From the NCBI GenBank assembly GCA_964346185.1, contig CAYFTR010000013.1, forward strand, positions 1 to 42,956: a stretch of DNA of 42,956 nucleotides. The letters run 5' to 3'. The stretch's first letter is position 1. The number at the start of each line of letters is the position of its first letter. Below the pieces are notes generated by a model. It was not told the DNA's origin. It saw nothing but the letters and a program-made list of their open reading frames with translations, and did not search any database. Source of the DNA: JAAYJS01 sp964346185. Its GTDB lineage: Bacteria; Bacillota; Clostridia; Eubacteriales; Eubacteriaceae. This document shows positions 7,675 through 15,715 of the stretch, piece after piece. The position numbers were made by a program, and so were the translations under genes.

Positions 7675-8427
7675 ATGCAAAATATATTCACCCAACTACA
7701 AAGTTACTGGGGACGTCGTTCCGTCACCTATTCCCTCTCCAGCAACCGGGAATACAACCATTGGCAAAACAAAACGTATGCAGACATTTTTACCCGCTAC
7801 CTTCCTGAAAAAGAAAACTTGAAAGTTTTGGATATCGGATGCGGTCCGGGCTTTTTTTCCATGGTTCTTTCCGCCATGGGGCATCGTGTAACGGGAATAG
7901 ACCTGACCGAAGAAATGTTGATAAAGGCTGCCAACAACCTGTTGTCCCGTCGCCTTTGTGCCGACTTTATACCGATGAATGCCCAAAAACTGGATTTTGA
8001 CGACAACACCTATGATGTGGCCGTCACCAGAAACTTAACTTGGAATTTGCCGGATCCCCACACCGCCTATCGGGAATGGCACCGCGTTTTAAAACCCGGC
8101 GGCATTCTGTTAAACTTCGATGCCAATTGGTACCGCTACCTCTATCAAAAAGAGATGGAACACCTCTATCGTCAGGACCAAAATACCGCCGCGCAAATGG
8201 GGTTAAACACGCCGGTCTCGGAGGAGATGATAAAAGCCATGGAAGACATTGCCCTGAATTTACCCTTAAGTTCCGTCAACCGCCCCGAATGGGATGTCCC
8301 TGTTCTAAAAGAAATCGGCTTTTCCCAAGTTGACGCCGATGAAGCCATCGCTCGAGAAATCTACACGCCTGAAGAAAAAATTTTGTACCGCACCGCGGAT
8401 TCCTTTTTAATCATCGCGAAAAAATAA
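7675..8427 (+). CDS. Class I SAM-dependent methyltransferase
   Basis: A 250-residue cytoplasmic methyltransferase. Motif I is VLDIGCGPGFFSMVL, followed by the acidic loop end GIDLTEEM, motif II around YDVAVTRNLTWNLPDP, and motif III in VLKPGGILLNFDANWY. This is the Methyltransf_11/25 type that methylates small molecules, proteins or lipids; the substrate is not readable. The start ATG is preceded by GAAGGAGG. It stands alone, divergent from the surface protein and convergent with the NifX-like gene, behind a possible attenuator. Close relatives often sit next to metal-chelate transport genes in Clostridia, but no such genes are here. Confidence 0.85.
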   Translation: MQNIFTQLQSYWGRRSVTYSLSSNREYNHWQNKTYADIFTRYLPEKENLKVLDIGCGPGFFSMVLSAMGHRVTGIDLTEEMLIKAANNLLSRRLCADFIPMNAQKLDFDDNTYDVAVTRNLTWNLPDPHTAYREWHRVLKPGGILLNFDANWYRYLYQKEMEHLYRQDQNTAAQMGLNTPVSEEMIKAMEDIALNLPLSSVNRPEWDVPVLKEIGFSQVDADEAIAREIYTPEEKILYRTADSFLIIAKK

Positions 8428-8431
8428 AAAT

Positions 8432-8480
8432 AACCTGCCTCGGAGCTTATTATGAAAGCTCCATGGCAGGTTTGTTTTTT
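8432..8480. terminator. Bidirectional terminator between convergent genes
   Basis: AACCTGCC and GGCAGGTT form the outer stem and GGAGCTT/AAAGCTCC the inner one. A T-run follows on the + strand; that run also holds the stop codon of the minus-strand NifX-like gene. An A-rich flank on the left gives T's for the minus strand. Confidence 0.8.
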
Positions 8481-8982
8481 ATTTTTGCGACGATTCGTCT
8501 TTTTTTTCGGCACAACACCCTTCGTGATGTTTGCCGTGGCCGCCACAGCAGTGGTCTGCCTCATGATGATGGTGATCGCAACCCTGTCCCTCTCCGTGGT
8601 GGTGGCCGCAACCCTGTGTCCTATGGTCGTGATGACCGCAACCGCCTCCCACAGGCAATACAAAAGGTGTATGACCGTGGGGCAATTGCCGTGCCATGTA
8701 GGTAGTGACCAGACCGTCGGTAGGACCTTGTTTTTCGGTAAAAACTTCGAAACCTTCGTCGTAGAGGACATCCAACGCCTCCGCTTCGATACCGTGACAA
8801 ATCAAGGTAACCACATTGGCTTCGATTAAAGCGTTGATATTGTCCAGATAGCCGGTACCCGGTGCCTCCACCAGTTCTTTTCCGGCAATGCGTCCGTATT
8901 GAAAATGGTAGACCACAAATTCCTGTGCCTTTCCGAAATCGGCGTGAACTTGGTCGTGGTCGTAGGGTAATGCAATTCTCAT
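8479..8982 (-). CDS. NifX/NifB-like (dinitrogenase FeMo-cofactor) domain protein with His/Cys-rich tail
   Basis: A 167-residue protein. Residues 1-100 match the small NifX/NafY-type domain (MRIALPYDHD..., LVEAPGTGYLDNINALIEANVVTLICHGI), which binds metal clusters or cofactors in nif and non-nif settings. Residues 112-157 are an extraordinary tail with 14 His and 7 Cys in 46 positions, in GCGHHxH, CGHHH, CDHHHH and CCGGHGKHH patterns, then a short charged end. The tail suggests nickel, zinc or copper buffering. AAGGAG precedes the ATG. It is the last gene of the nadE-serS-lipoprotein string and no nif genes are near, so nitrogen fixation is not implied. Confidence 0.82.
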   Translation of the reverse strand: MRIALPYDHDQVHADFGKAQEFVVYHFQYGRIAGKELVEAPGTGYLDNINALIEANVVTLICHGIEAEALDVLYDEGFEVFTEKQGPTDGLVTTYMARQLPHGHTPFVLPVGGGCGHHDHRTQGCGHHHGEGQGCDHHHHEADHCCGGHGKHHEGCCAEKKDESSQK

Positions 8983-8990
8983 AATACTCC

Positions 8991-9779
8991 TTATGGTTGA
9001 ATGATATTTTCCGGTGCCGGCGGTTGGATATCCGCCGTCGGGTCGACGGCGGTGTATCGCAGGGTAGCTTGTAAATGAACATTGTCCGATCCGGCACTGA
9101 TTTGTGACGTATGGTGAATTTCCTTCAAGGTGTGCGTTTCTTTGGCGACAACATATTTTAATTTTAAATGAACCGCTTCGTCGGGGGCACCCTCGATGTG
9201 CAACTTGTAGCGTTCCCTAAGGGTTCTATAAAGGTCGGCGTCTTCTCCTTCAAAGGTAAAGATATAATCGGTTTGCGTTTCTTCCAAACTCAGTTTCGGT
9301 GCAATGTTTTTAAATTCTTCATACACTGCACGGTAATCGATATCGATGGTCGGCGAGTCACTTGTGGTCATTACCCAAGTGCAGCGCCCTTCGTTGCGCA
9401 AGTAACTTTGCCCGTCAATATCCAACCGCTCCTGAACCGTATCCGCCACCGGCATTTTGGTGCGTGCCTTTTTCGCCGCACCCTCGGTTCCGTAAAGAAT
9501 GGTGCTCTCTTTCCATTGTTCCTGTCGGCTGCTCTGTCCGTCGATGTTTTTTTCTCTGACAGTAACCGCTTTAACACCGATGCCGTTAAGGGATTGTGTG
9601 CTGCCATCCGCCTCCGCGAGGACAGGCATTAGGGTTTCTTCCGAAACCGTGTCCTTTTTTTTCGGCGTTTGTGCCGCCTCTCCTCCATGGCAGGCGGACA
9701 AAACGCCCGTTAATAAGATCGTTACCGACAGCAGGACGACAAGTCTTACAAGCCTCGATGACAGAACATGACCTTTCAT
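8991..9779 (-). CDS. Hypothetical lipoprotein
   Basis: A 262-residue protein with a lipoprotein signal (hydrophobic core followed by the lipobox LSAC), so it is anchored on the outer face of the membrane. The body has the layout of DUF6612/LppX-type lipoproteins: a statistics-style middle (KARTKMPVADTVQERLDIDGQSYLRN), alternating strands and a C-terminal TLRYTAV strand. Those families are suspected to carry lipids or sense the envelope; this is a tentative match. The ATG at 9779 overlaps the serS stop in ATGA, with GGAG about 12 nt upstream, so it is probably translationally coupled to serS. A longer frame start inside serS is unlikely. Confidence 0.75.
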   Translation of the reverse strand: MKGHVLSSRLVRLVVLLSVTILLTGVLSACHGGEAAQTPKKKDTVSEETLMPVLAEADGSTQSLNGIGVKAVTVREKNIDGQSSRQEQWKESTILYGTEGAAKKARTKMPVADTVQERLDIDGQSYLRNEGRCTWVMTTSDSPTIDIDYRAVYEEFKNIAPKLSLEETQTDYIFTFEGEDADLYRTLRERYKLHIEGAPDEAVHLKLKYVVAKETHTLKEIHHTSQISAGSDNVHLQATLRYTAVDPTADIQPPAPENIIQP

Positions 9780-11050
9780 TTTTCTATTTTCTCCAAATTC
9801 CACATGGCATGGCGCAGGGCTTCGGGTATAGTAACGGATCCGTCGGCATTTTGATAGTTTTCCAATAAAGCCGCAAAGGTTCTTCCCACGGCCAAACCCG
9901 AACCGTTAAGCGTATGTACAAAACGTGTTTTCTTAGTTGCTTTATCTCTAAAACGAATGTTGGCTCTTCTTGCCTGATAGTCTTCGAAGTTGGAGCAGGA
10001 ACTGATTTCCACGTAACGGTCGTAGCTGGGCATCCAAACTTCGATATCGTAGGTTTTTGCGGCGGAAAAGCCCAAATCTCCGGTGCATAATTCCACCACC
10101 CGATAGGGGATTTCCAAAGCTTGTAAGATGGCTTCGGCATTGGCGGTCAGGCTTTCGAGTTCCTCATAGGAGGTGTCGGGGTGGGCAAACTTAACCATTT
10201 CCACTTTGTCAAACTGGTGGTTGCGAATAAGCCCCCGGGTATCGCGACCAGCGGAACCCGCTTCTCGTCTGAAACAGGGTGTATAAGCGGTGTAACACAG
10301 GGGCAGGCTTGCCTCTTCCAAAATTTCATCTCTATAAATATTGGTTACCGGCACTTCCGCAGTAGGCGCCAAATAAAAGTCGTCCTTTTCCATAATAAAG
10401 GCATCTTCGGCAAATTTCGGTAATTGCCCTGTGCCCTGCATGGATGCACGGTTAATCATAAAAGGCGGCGACAACTCCGTGTAGCCGTGGTCTTTGACAT
10501 GCATTCTTAGCATAAAATCAATTAAGGCTCGCTCTAAACGAGCACCCATGCCCTTAAACATCGAAAAGCGGGCACCGGTTATTTTAACGGCTCGTTCAAA
10601 ATCTAAAATATCCAAATCCGTTCCGATATCCCAATGGGGTTTTACAGGAAAGTCGAAGGTTCTCGGTTCGCCGAAGCGGCGGATTTCCCGATTGTCGCTG
10701 TCGTCTTTGCCGATAACGGCATCCTTATAGGGCAGGTTCGGGATGTACAGCAAGGCATTTTTAATTTCGGCTTCCACTTCCCGAATTTTTTCGTCCGACA
10801 CTTTAATTTGATCGGACAAAGTTTTCATTTCGGCGAAAATGGCCGTACAATCTTCCCCCGCCTTTTTCATTTGAGGAATTTTTTTTGAAACACGGTTTTG
10901 TTCCTGTTTCATATTTTCGGTTTCGGTCAATAATTTTCGCCGTTCGGCATCCAAATCCACGACTTTTTTTAAGTCGTGTGCTTCGTTACGTGTCTGTAAG
11001 CGTTGCTGTGCTTCTTCGAAATGTTCGCGTATATATTTAATATCCAGCAT
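9776..11050 (-). CDS. serS: Serine--tRNA ligase
   Basis: A 424-residue class II aminoacyl-tRNA synthetase that charges tRNA-Ser (and tRNA-Sec). The N-terminal antiparallel coiled-coil arm covers about residues 27-100. Motif 2 is in CFRREAGSAGRDTRGLIRNHQF, and motif 3 in GSGLAVGRTFAALLENYQ. The length is typical. AAGGAG lies 6 nt before the ATG. Only 45 bp separate it from nadE upstream and no T-box leader is present, so it is probably expressed from the nadE transcript; the next gene overlaps its stop. Confidence 0.97.
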   Translation of the reverse strand: MLDIKYIREHFEEAQQRLQTRNEAHDLKKVVDLDAERRKLLTETENMKQEQNRVSKKIPQMKKAGEDCTAIFAEMKTLSDQIKVSDEKIREVEAEIKNALLYIPNLPYKDAVIGKDDSDNREIRRFGEPRTFDFPVKPHWDIGTDLDILDFERAVKITGARFSMFKGMGARLERALIDFMLRMHVKDHGYTELSPPFMINRASMQGTGQLPKFAEDAFIMEKDDFYLAPTAEVPVTNIYRDEILEEASLPLCYTAYTPCFRREAGSAGRDTRGLIRNHQFDKVEMVKFAHPDTSYEELESLTANAEAILQALEIPYRVVELCTGDLGFSAAKTYDIEVWMPSYDRYVEISSCSNFEDYQARRANIRFRDKATKKTRFVHTLNGSGLAVGRTFAALLENYQNADGSVTIPEALRHAMWNLEKIEK

Positions 11051-11095
11051 TTGATTCTCCTTAACGTGCAGTTTTTTTTATCTTATCACAAATGG

Positions 11096-12982
11096 TTACT
11101 CTTGTATATCCGAAGCCATGATAAAGCCGCCCCGGGGCGAAAGAGAAAGCCCCGTCAGTGCCGGTGCCTCCGGAGAAACCGTCCGTTTAAATTGTTGGCC
11201 GATCCAACGCCTGTTAAAGTAAGAGAGCCATCGGGCAATAGTGCTTGTATCGTAAATCCCCTCAAAGGCTTTTTGGGCCAGAACTAACACCTTGTCATCC
11301 TCAAATTGGTGCATCGCTTTATGGGCTAAAAAGAAATCGTGTAAACGATAGGGTCCGACCACTTCTTCTGTTTTTTGGCGGATATTGCCTTCTTTATCCG
11401 GCGGCAATAATTCCGGCGATACCGGCGTGTTTAAAACGGCCTTAAGCGGCTCCGCCAAGGTTTCCTTGGATTGTTGTGCCACATAAACTGCCAGTCGTCG
11501 TACCAGGGTTTTCGGAAATGCGGCATTCACACCGTACATGGCCATATGGTCGCCGTTGTACGTGGCCCAGCCCAAGGCCAACTCGGATTGATTGCCGGTA
11601 CCGATCACAATGCCCCCCTGTTGATTGGCCAAGTCCATTAAAATTTGTGTTCGCTCCCGTGCCTGTGCATTTTCGTAGGTGAGGTCGTGAACATCGGGCG
11701 GATGACCGATGTCGACAAAGTGTTGCAGACATGCTTTTTGAATGTTGATTTCCCTTAATTCGGCGCCGACGGCTCTAATCAGCTTTAAAGCATTATCATA
11801 GGTTTTGCCCGTTGTTCCGAAACCGGGCATGGTCACCGCCAAAATATGACGGCAGTCGAGCCCTCTCAAATCGCAGGCATTTTTGCAGGCGATAAGTGCC
11901 ATGGCGGAATCCAACCCTCCGGATATTCCGATAACCGGTCTCGGATCTTTTAAGTGTGCCATACGCGTCGCCAAACCCAAAGCTTGAGCATCCAACAATT
12001 GTTGTAAGTCCGTCTCCGATGTCGGAATGAGCGGATCGGGCACTACCTTTCGGTTTAACTCCTTCAGCCTATTGTGGTTGAAAGCCAAACGCGTACAGGT
12101 CTCAAAGCTTATTTTACCGAAAAAAGTACCGGGATAGTTGTTTCTTCTTCTTTCTCCCGACAAATAATCGCCGTCGATGTCTGCCGAAACAATTTGAATT
12201 TCCCGATGAAGGGTAAAGCTTTGAGACAGACACCTGCCGTTTTCAAAAATACGGCCTTCACCGGCATAAACCCGCTCCCCTGAAGACTCCCCGACACTGC
12301 CGTCCGCAGAGATAATTGCCCCCCGGTTTTGTTCCGACAGAACAGCTAAAAGCTTGTCCCTTTCTACACCGCCGTCGATACAAAAGGGCGTCGCCCCCAT
12401 GTGCAAGAGGGTGTTGGCACCGGCGAGAGCATGGCAAACGGCAGGTGATAAAGGTCCCTCCAAATCCTCACCGATTGCAACGGCCATGGTGATATCGGGA
12501 ACACCTTCGGGTTGAAAGTGCAGCCCTTGTCCGAAAGGAAAGGAAAGCCCCTGCCAATGCTGTGTTTGAACCGTCATCTCCTGACGGCTTGTAAACCAAC
12601 GGTCTTCCCGAATTTCTCCTTTTTTTAAATTGGTTTTGGGAACACAACCGACAATTTGTCCGTTATTGATAAAAAATGCGGCATTATAGTGATATCCCGC
12701 TACCTGTACCGGTCCGCCCACCACCAAAGCGACGGTTTTCGTTTCGGTATAACGGCAAAGTTCTTTTAAACCCGCCGCAACACTTTTTAAAACCCGAGGT
12801 TGCAACAAATAATCGCCGCAAGTGGAACCCGTCATGGACATTTCGGGAAATACCAACACTTGTACACCTCGCTCCGAGGCGATGTCGGCCGCTTTTTTTA
12901 TTTCTTCAACGTTGGCCGATACCTTTCCCAAATGAAGGGGAAGTATTGCTGCCGCCACACGCAAAAAACCGAATCGATTCAT
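11096..12982 (-). CDS. nadE: NAD+ synthase, glutamine-dependent type, lacking the glutaminase cysteine
   Basis: A 628-residue two-domain NadE that amidates deamido-NAD with ATP. Residues 1-280 form the nitrilase-type glutaminase and about 320-628 the synthetase. The PP-loop SGGLDS is at 354-359, and the GTGNQSELALGW and YGVNAAFPKTLVRRL motifs are intact. In the glutaminase, Glu47 (FPEMSMTG) and Lys116 (PKTNLKKGE) are in place. The usual nucleophile in the CEDLW motif is Gly171 (AIGEDLEG, codon GGT at 12470-12472), one base from TGT. It may therefore use free ammonia, or the base could be an error. The start at 12982 follows GAGAGGAC; a longer in-frame ATG five codons upstream overlaps that ribosome site. 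Confidence 0.93.
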   Translation of the reverse strand: MNRFGFLRVAAAILPLHLGKVSANVEEIKKAADIASERGVQVLVFPEMSMTGSTCGDYLLQPRVLKSVAAGLKELCRYTETKTVALVVGGPVQVAGYHYNAAFFINNGQIVGCVPKTNLKKGEIREDRWFTSRQEMTVQTQHWQGLSFPFGQGLHFQPEGVPDITMAVAIGEDLEGPLSPAVCHALAGANTLLHMGATPFCIDGGVERDKLLAVLSEQNRGAIISADGSVGESSGERVYAGEGRIFENGRCLSQSFTLHREIQIVSADIDGDYLSGERRRNNYPGTFFGKISFETCTRLAFNHNRLKELNRKVVPDPLIPTSETDLQQLLDAQALGLATRMAHLKDPRPVIGISGGLDSAMALIACKNACDLRGLDCRHILAVTMPGFGTTGKTYDNALKLIRAVGAELREINIQKACLQHFVDIGHPPDVHDLTYENAQARERTQILMDLANQQGGIVIGTGNQSELALGWATYNGDHMAMYGVNAAFPKTLVRRLAVYVAQQSKETLAEPLKAVLNTPVSPELLPPDKEGNIRQKTEEVVGPYRLHDFFLAHKAMHQFEDDKVLVLAQKAFEGIYDTSTIARWLSYFNRRWIGQQFKRTVSPEAPALTGLSLSPRGGFIMASDIQE

Positions 12983-13115
12983 TTTGTCCTCTCTCATATC
13001 TGATTTTAATCTTCTTCATACCGACATAAAATTTTTTCGATTATTTTTTAAAAATTGTTTCATCTCTATCAAATTTTGTGTCCTGTTACGCTATATCTAG
13101 AGTTGTTACCTTTCT

Positions 13116-13144
13116 ATTATAACTCGTCACTTTTTTTCCTACAA
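13116..13144 (-). promoter_or_regulatory. Promoter of the nadE-serS string
   Basis: On the minus strand TTGTAG (-35), a 17-bp spacer and a perfect TATAAT (-10) lie upstream of nadE and immediately beside the DnaA-box cluster. Confidence 0.55.
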
Positions 13145-13165
13145 GAAAAAAGCCCTTACAAAAAA

Positions 13166-13353
13166 TTATTCACAATATTTTTAAATTTATCCCAATAGTT
13201 ATCCACACTTTTTCACAAAAAATTTACTTTAATTTTAATGATTTCTCGTATTTTAACAGAGTTATCCACATTATCCACAGTTTCCACTGTCCTTATCCAC
13301 AATTTTTTTTATGACTATCACTCCTCTTTGAAAATTTCCAAGAGTTATCCACA
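13166..13353 (+). other. Cluster of DnaA boxes (origin-like or DnaA-titrating site)
   Basis: Five exact TTATCCACA nonamers at 13199, 13262, 13271, 13293 and 13345, plus TTATTCACA at 13166, all in the same orientation, lie in a very AT-rich stretch of the 731-bp gap between nadE and pyrG. Looser copies (TTATCCCAA at 13188; TTTCCACAT and TGTCCACAT at about 13356-13372) extend it. TTATNCACA is the established DnaA-binding consensus. No dnaA, dnaN or rpmH is in the window, so it may be an origin separated from dnaA, one half of a bipartite origin, or a datA/DARS-like control site. Confidence 0.75.
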
Positions 13354-13605
13354 TTTTTTCCACATGTCCACATATTGTGTCAAGCCCAAAAATAAATTCT
13401 TTTTTCGCGAGGCTTTGTTACGAAACGTAAGACATCTTTTTATATGAATTAAAACTATTTTTTACATTGACAAACAGCAACCCTTTCTTAATATCCTTTA
13501 TATTACATTTTCTTTAAACCTTTTTTCCCGAGAGCAATTGCACCTGTCGCCATATGGAATACCTTTTGATTTTAGCAATTTCTGAAAGCCCCATCTTCAT
13601 TTAAA
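13354..13605. other. AT-rich intergenic stretch with no gene seen
   Basis: This holds no credible ORF. A TTGACA at about 13468 on the + strand has no well-spaced -10. I see no RNA gene. Confidence 0.5.
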
Positions 13606-13633
13606 ATTAAAAAACCACCGCTATGGGTGGTTT
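13606..13633 (-). terminator. Terminator downstream of pyrG
   Basis: AAACCACC (13612-13619) pairs with GGTGGTTT (13626-13633) and is followed on the minus strand by TTTTTTAATTTT. Confidence 0.82.
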
Positions 13634-13713
13634 GAAAGGTAAATACACACGCAAGGTTAGAGTTCCCGTGCCGCTAAATGTAAGTCAACAAAAATAGTGT
13701 CGTGTCCTTTATC

Positions 13714-15324
13714 TTATTTATTATCCAAGGCCGCTTGAATAAAACTCTTAAACAAGGGGTGGGGTTTATTGGGTCGTGATTTGAATTCCGGATGGGCTTG
13801 AGTGGCGACAAAATAAGGATGATCCTTTAATTCCAATATTTCCATAAGAACGCCGTCGGGGCTTTTACCGGAAAAATGCATCCCGGCTTTCTCAAAGGCT
13901 TCCAAGTAAGCGTTATTGACTTCGTAACGGTGACGATGACGTTCTTCTACCCGAGTTTCGCCGTCATAAGCACGACAGGCTCTACTTTGAGGGTCTATGA
14001 TACAGGGGTAAGCACCCAGACGCATGGTTCCGCCCAAGTTTTCCACATCTTCCTGTTCCGCCATCAATGCGATAACGGGATCCGGTGTTTCCGGTTCAAT
14101 TTCAATCGAATGGGCACCGCTGAGCCCCAAAACATTTCGTGCAAATTCCACAACGCTGAGCTGCATACCCAGGCATAATCCCAAAAAAGGTATGTGATGC
14201 TCACGGGCATAGCGAATCGCTTCCAGTTTTCCTTCGATTCCTCTGTCTCCGAAACCGCCGGGGACAATAATGCCGTCTACATCTTTAAAAATGCGTTCGC
14301 AATTTTGTTCGTTTAAATCCTCCGAGTGAACCCAATTAATTTGGGTCAGGGCGTTGTTGGCGATACCGCCGTGACGCAATGCTTCGGAAACGGATAAATA
14401 CGCATCGTGCAGTTCCACGTATTTACCGACCAAGGCAACGGTTACTTTGTTTTCCAAATTTTTGGCTCGTTTCACCAGCTCTTTCCAGTCCTCTAATTGA
14501 GGGGTAAGACCCTCTGCAATTTTTAATTTTTTACATACCAGGTCAGCCAACCCTTCCTTTTCCAGCATGAGGGGAACTTCGTAAAGTTCCGGTGCATCCA
14601 AATTGGTAATAACATCCGACGGGTGGACATTGCAAAACAATGCAATTTTACTTTTTAAAATATTGTCGACTTCTTTTTCCGAACGCAACACGATGATATT
14701 CGGCTCGATCCCGATACTGCGCAATTCTTTAACAGAATGTTGCGTCGGCTTTGTTTTTAATTCACCCGCCGCTTTTAAATAGGGTACCAGGGTCACATGA
14801 ATGTAAATGACGTTGTCCTCACCCAATTCTCCTTTAAATTGGCGAATTGCTTCCAAAAACGGTAAACTTTCGATATCACCGACAGTACCGCCGATTTCCG
14901 TGATAACCACGTCTGGCTTATGAACACTTTCCGATACTTTTAAAACGCTTTCTTTAATTTCGTTGGTAATGTGGGGAATAACCTGTACCGTGCCGCCGAG
15001 GTAGTCGCCGCGGCGTTCTTTATTAATAACGTTCCAATAAACACGACCGGTGGTTACGTTGCTGAATTGCCCCAAACTTTCGTCGGTAAAACGCTCATAG
15101 TGACCCAGGTCCAGGTCGGTTTCCGCACCGTCGTCAGTAACAAATACCTCTCCATGCTGGTAGGGACTCATGGTGCCGGGGTCGTAATTGAGGTAAGGAT
15201 CAAACTTTTGTAAGGATACCTTTAACCCTCTGGCCTTTAACAATCTGCCCAAACTGGCACTGACAATCCCCTTACCCAGGGACGATACCACCCCGCCGGT
15301 AACAAATATATACTTTGTGTTCAT
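13714..15324 (-). CDS. pyrG: CTP synthase
   Basis: A 536-residue enzyme that converts UTP to CTP with glutamine and ATP. The N-terminal synthetase domain begins KYIFVTGGVVSSLGKGI (P-loop) and carries the conserved LQKFDPYLNYDPGTMSP segment. The C-terminal class I glutamine amidotransferase has the nucleophile Cys in LGLCLGMQL and the catalytic His-Glu pair in THPEF-like AHPEF. The start at 15324 has GGAGGG upstream; an upstream in-frame ATG at 15357 lacks one. It has its own promoter (15465-15493) and terminator (13606-13633). The roughly 130-nt leader does not begin with the GGGC needed for the Bacillus pyrG reiterative-transcription switch. Confidence 0.97.
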   Translation of the reverse strand: MNTKYIFVTGGVVSSLGKGIVSASLGRLLKARGLKVSLQKFDPYLNYDPGTMSPYQHGEVFVTDDGAETDLDLGHYERFTDESLGQFSNVTTGRVYWNVINKERRGDYLGGTVQVIPHITNEIKESVLKVSESVHKPDVVITEIGGTVGDIESLPFLEAIRQFKGELGEDNVIYIHVTLVPYLKAAGELKTKPTQHSVKELRSIGIEPNIIVLRSEKEVDNILKSKIALFCNVHPSDVITNLDAPELYEVPLMLEKEGLADLVCKKLKIAEGLTPQLEDWKELVKRAKNLENKVTVALVGKYVELHDAYLSVSEALRHGGIANNALTQINWVHSEDLNEQNCERIFKDVDGIIVPGGFGDRGIEGKLEAIRYAREHHIPFLGLCLGMQLSVVEFARNVLGLSGAHSIEIEPETPDPVIALMAEQEDVENLGGTMRLGAYPCIIDPQSRACRAYDGETRVEERHRHRYEVNNAYLEAFEKAGMHFSGKSPDGVLMEILELKDHPYFVATQAHPEFKSRPNKPHPLFKSFIQAALDNK

Positions 15325-15464
15325 GCTTTCCCTCCTGGCTATAAAAGAAAAAATCACTGCAACCGGTTTTAGGGCTCTTTAAGTATCGGAACTAAGCGAC
15401 ACATTGAAAAAATTCAATCGCAAAGCTCTCGATTACCTTGTGTGCGGCGAAATCTTATAACCGT

Positions 15465-15493
15465 ATTATACGGCTTAACCGCTTTTAGGCAAA
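15465..15493 (-). promoter_or_regulatory. Promoter of pyrG
   Basis: On the minus strand TTTGCC (-35), a 17-bp spacer and a perfect TATAAT (-10) would give a leader of about 130 nt. The rest of the 391-bp pyrG-birA gap shows only a weak AATCG/CGATT hairpin in the pyrG leader (about 15417-15434) followed by T's, and a TTGACT at about 15624 on the + strand that could serve birA. Confidence 0.5.
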
Positions 15494-15715
15494 CCCGCCG
15501 TCAACGGGTATTCCAAGATTTTTAAGAGATCCTGTTTACAGTGATTACCTTAAGCTTTATCTTCCTTTATTTTAACCGATTTATAATTTATTTCAAGTCG
15601 CTGTTGCAGAAAACCGATGTTTTTTGACTGAGATTTTTCCGATTTATGAGATAATAATGTATCCGATAAATTATAACAACACTTTCATTGAAAGCATAAA
15701 AGAATTGGAGAAGTA

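Noticed and set aside
11051..11095. Possible T-box leader for serS
   Set aside because: Only 45 bp to nadE, with no T-box sequence or antiterminator.
15325..15458. pyrG reiterative-transcription attenuator
   Set aside because: The predicted start lacks the initial GGGC and no strong terminator hairpin is found in the leader.
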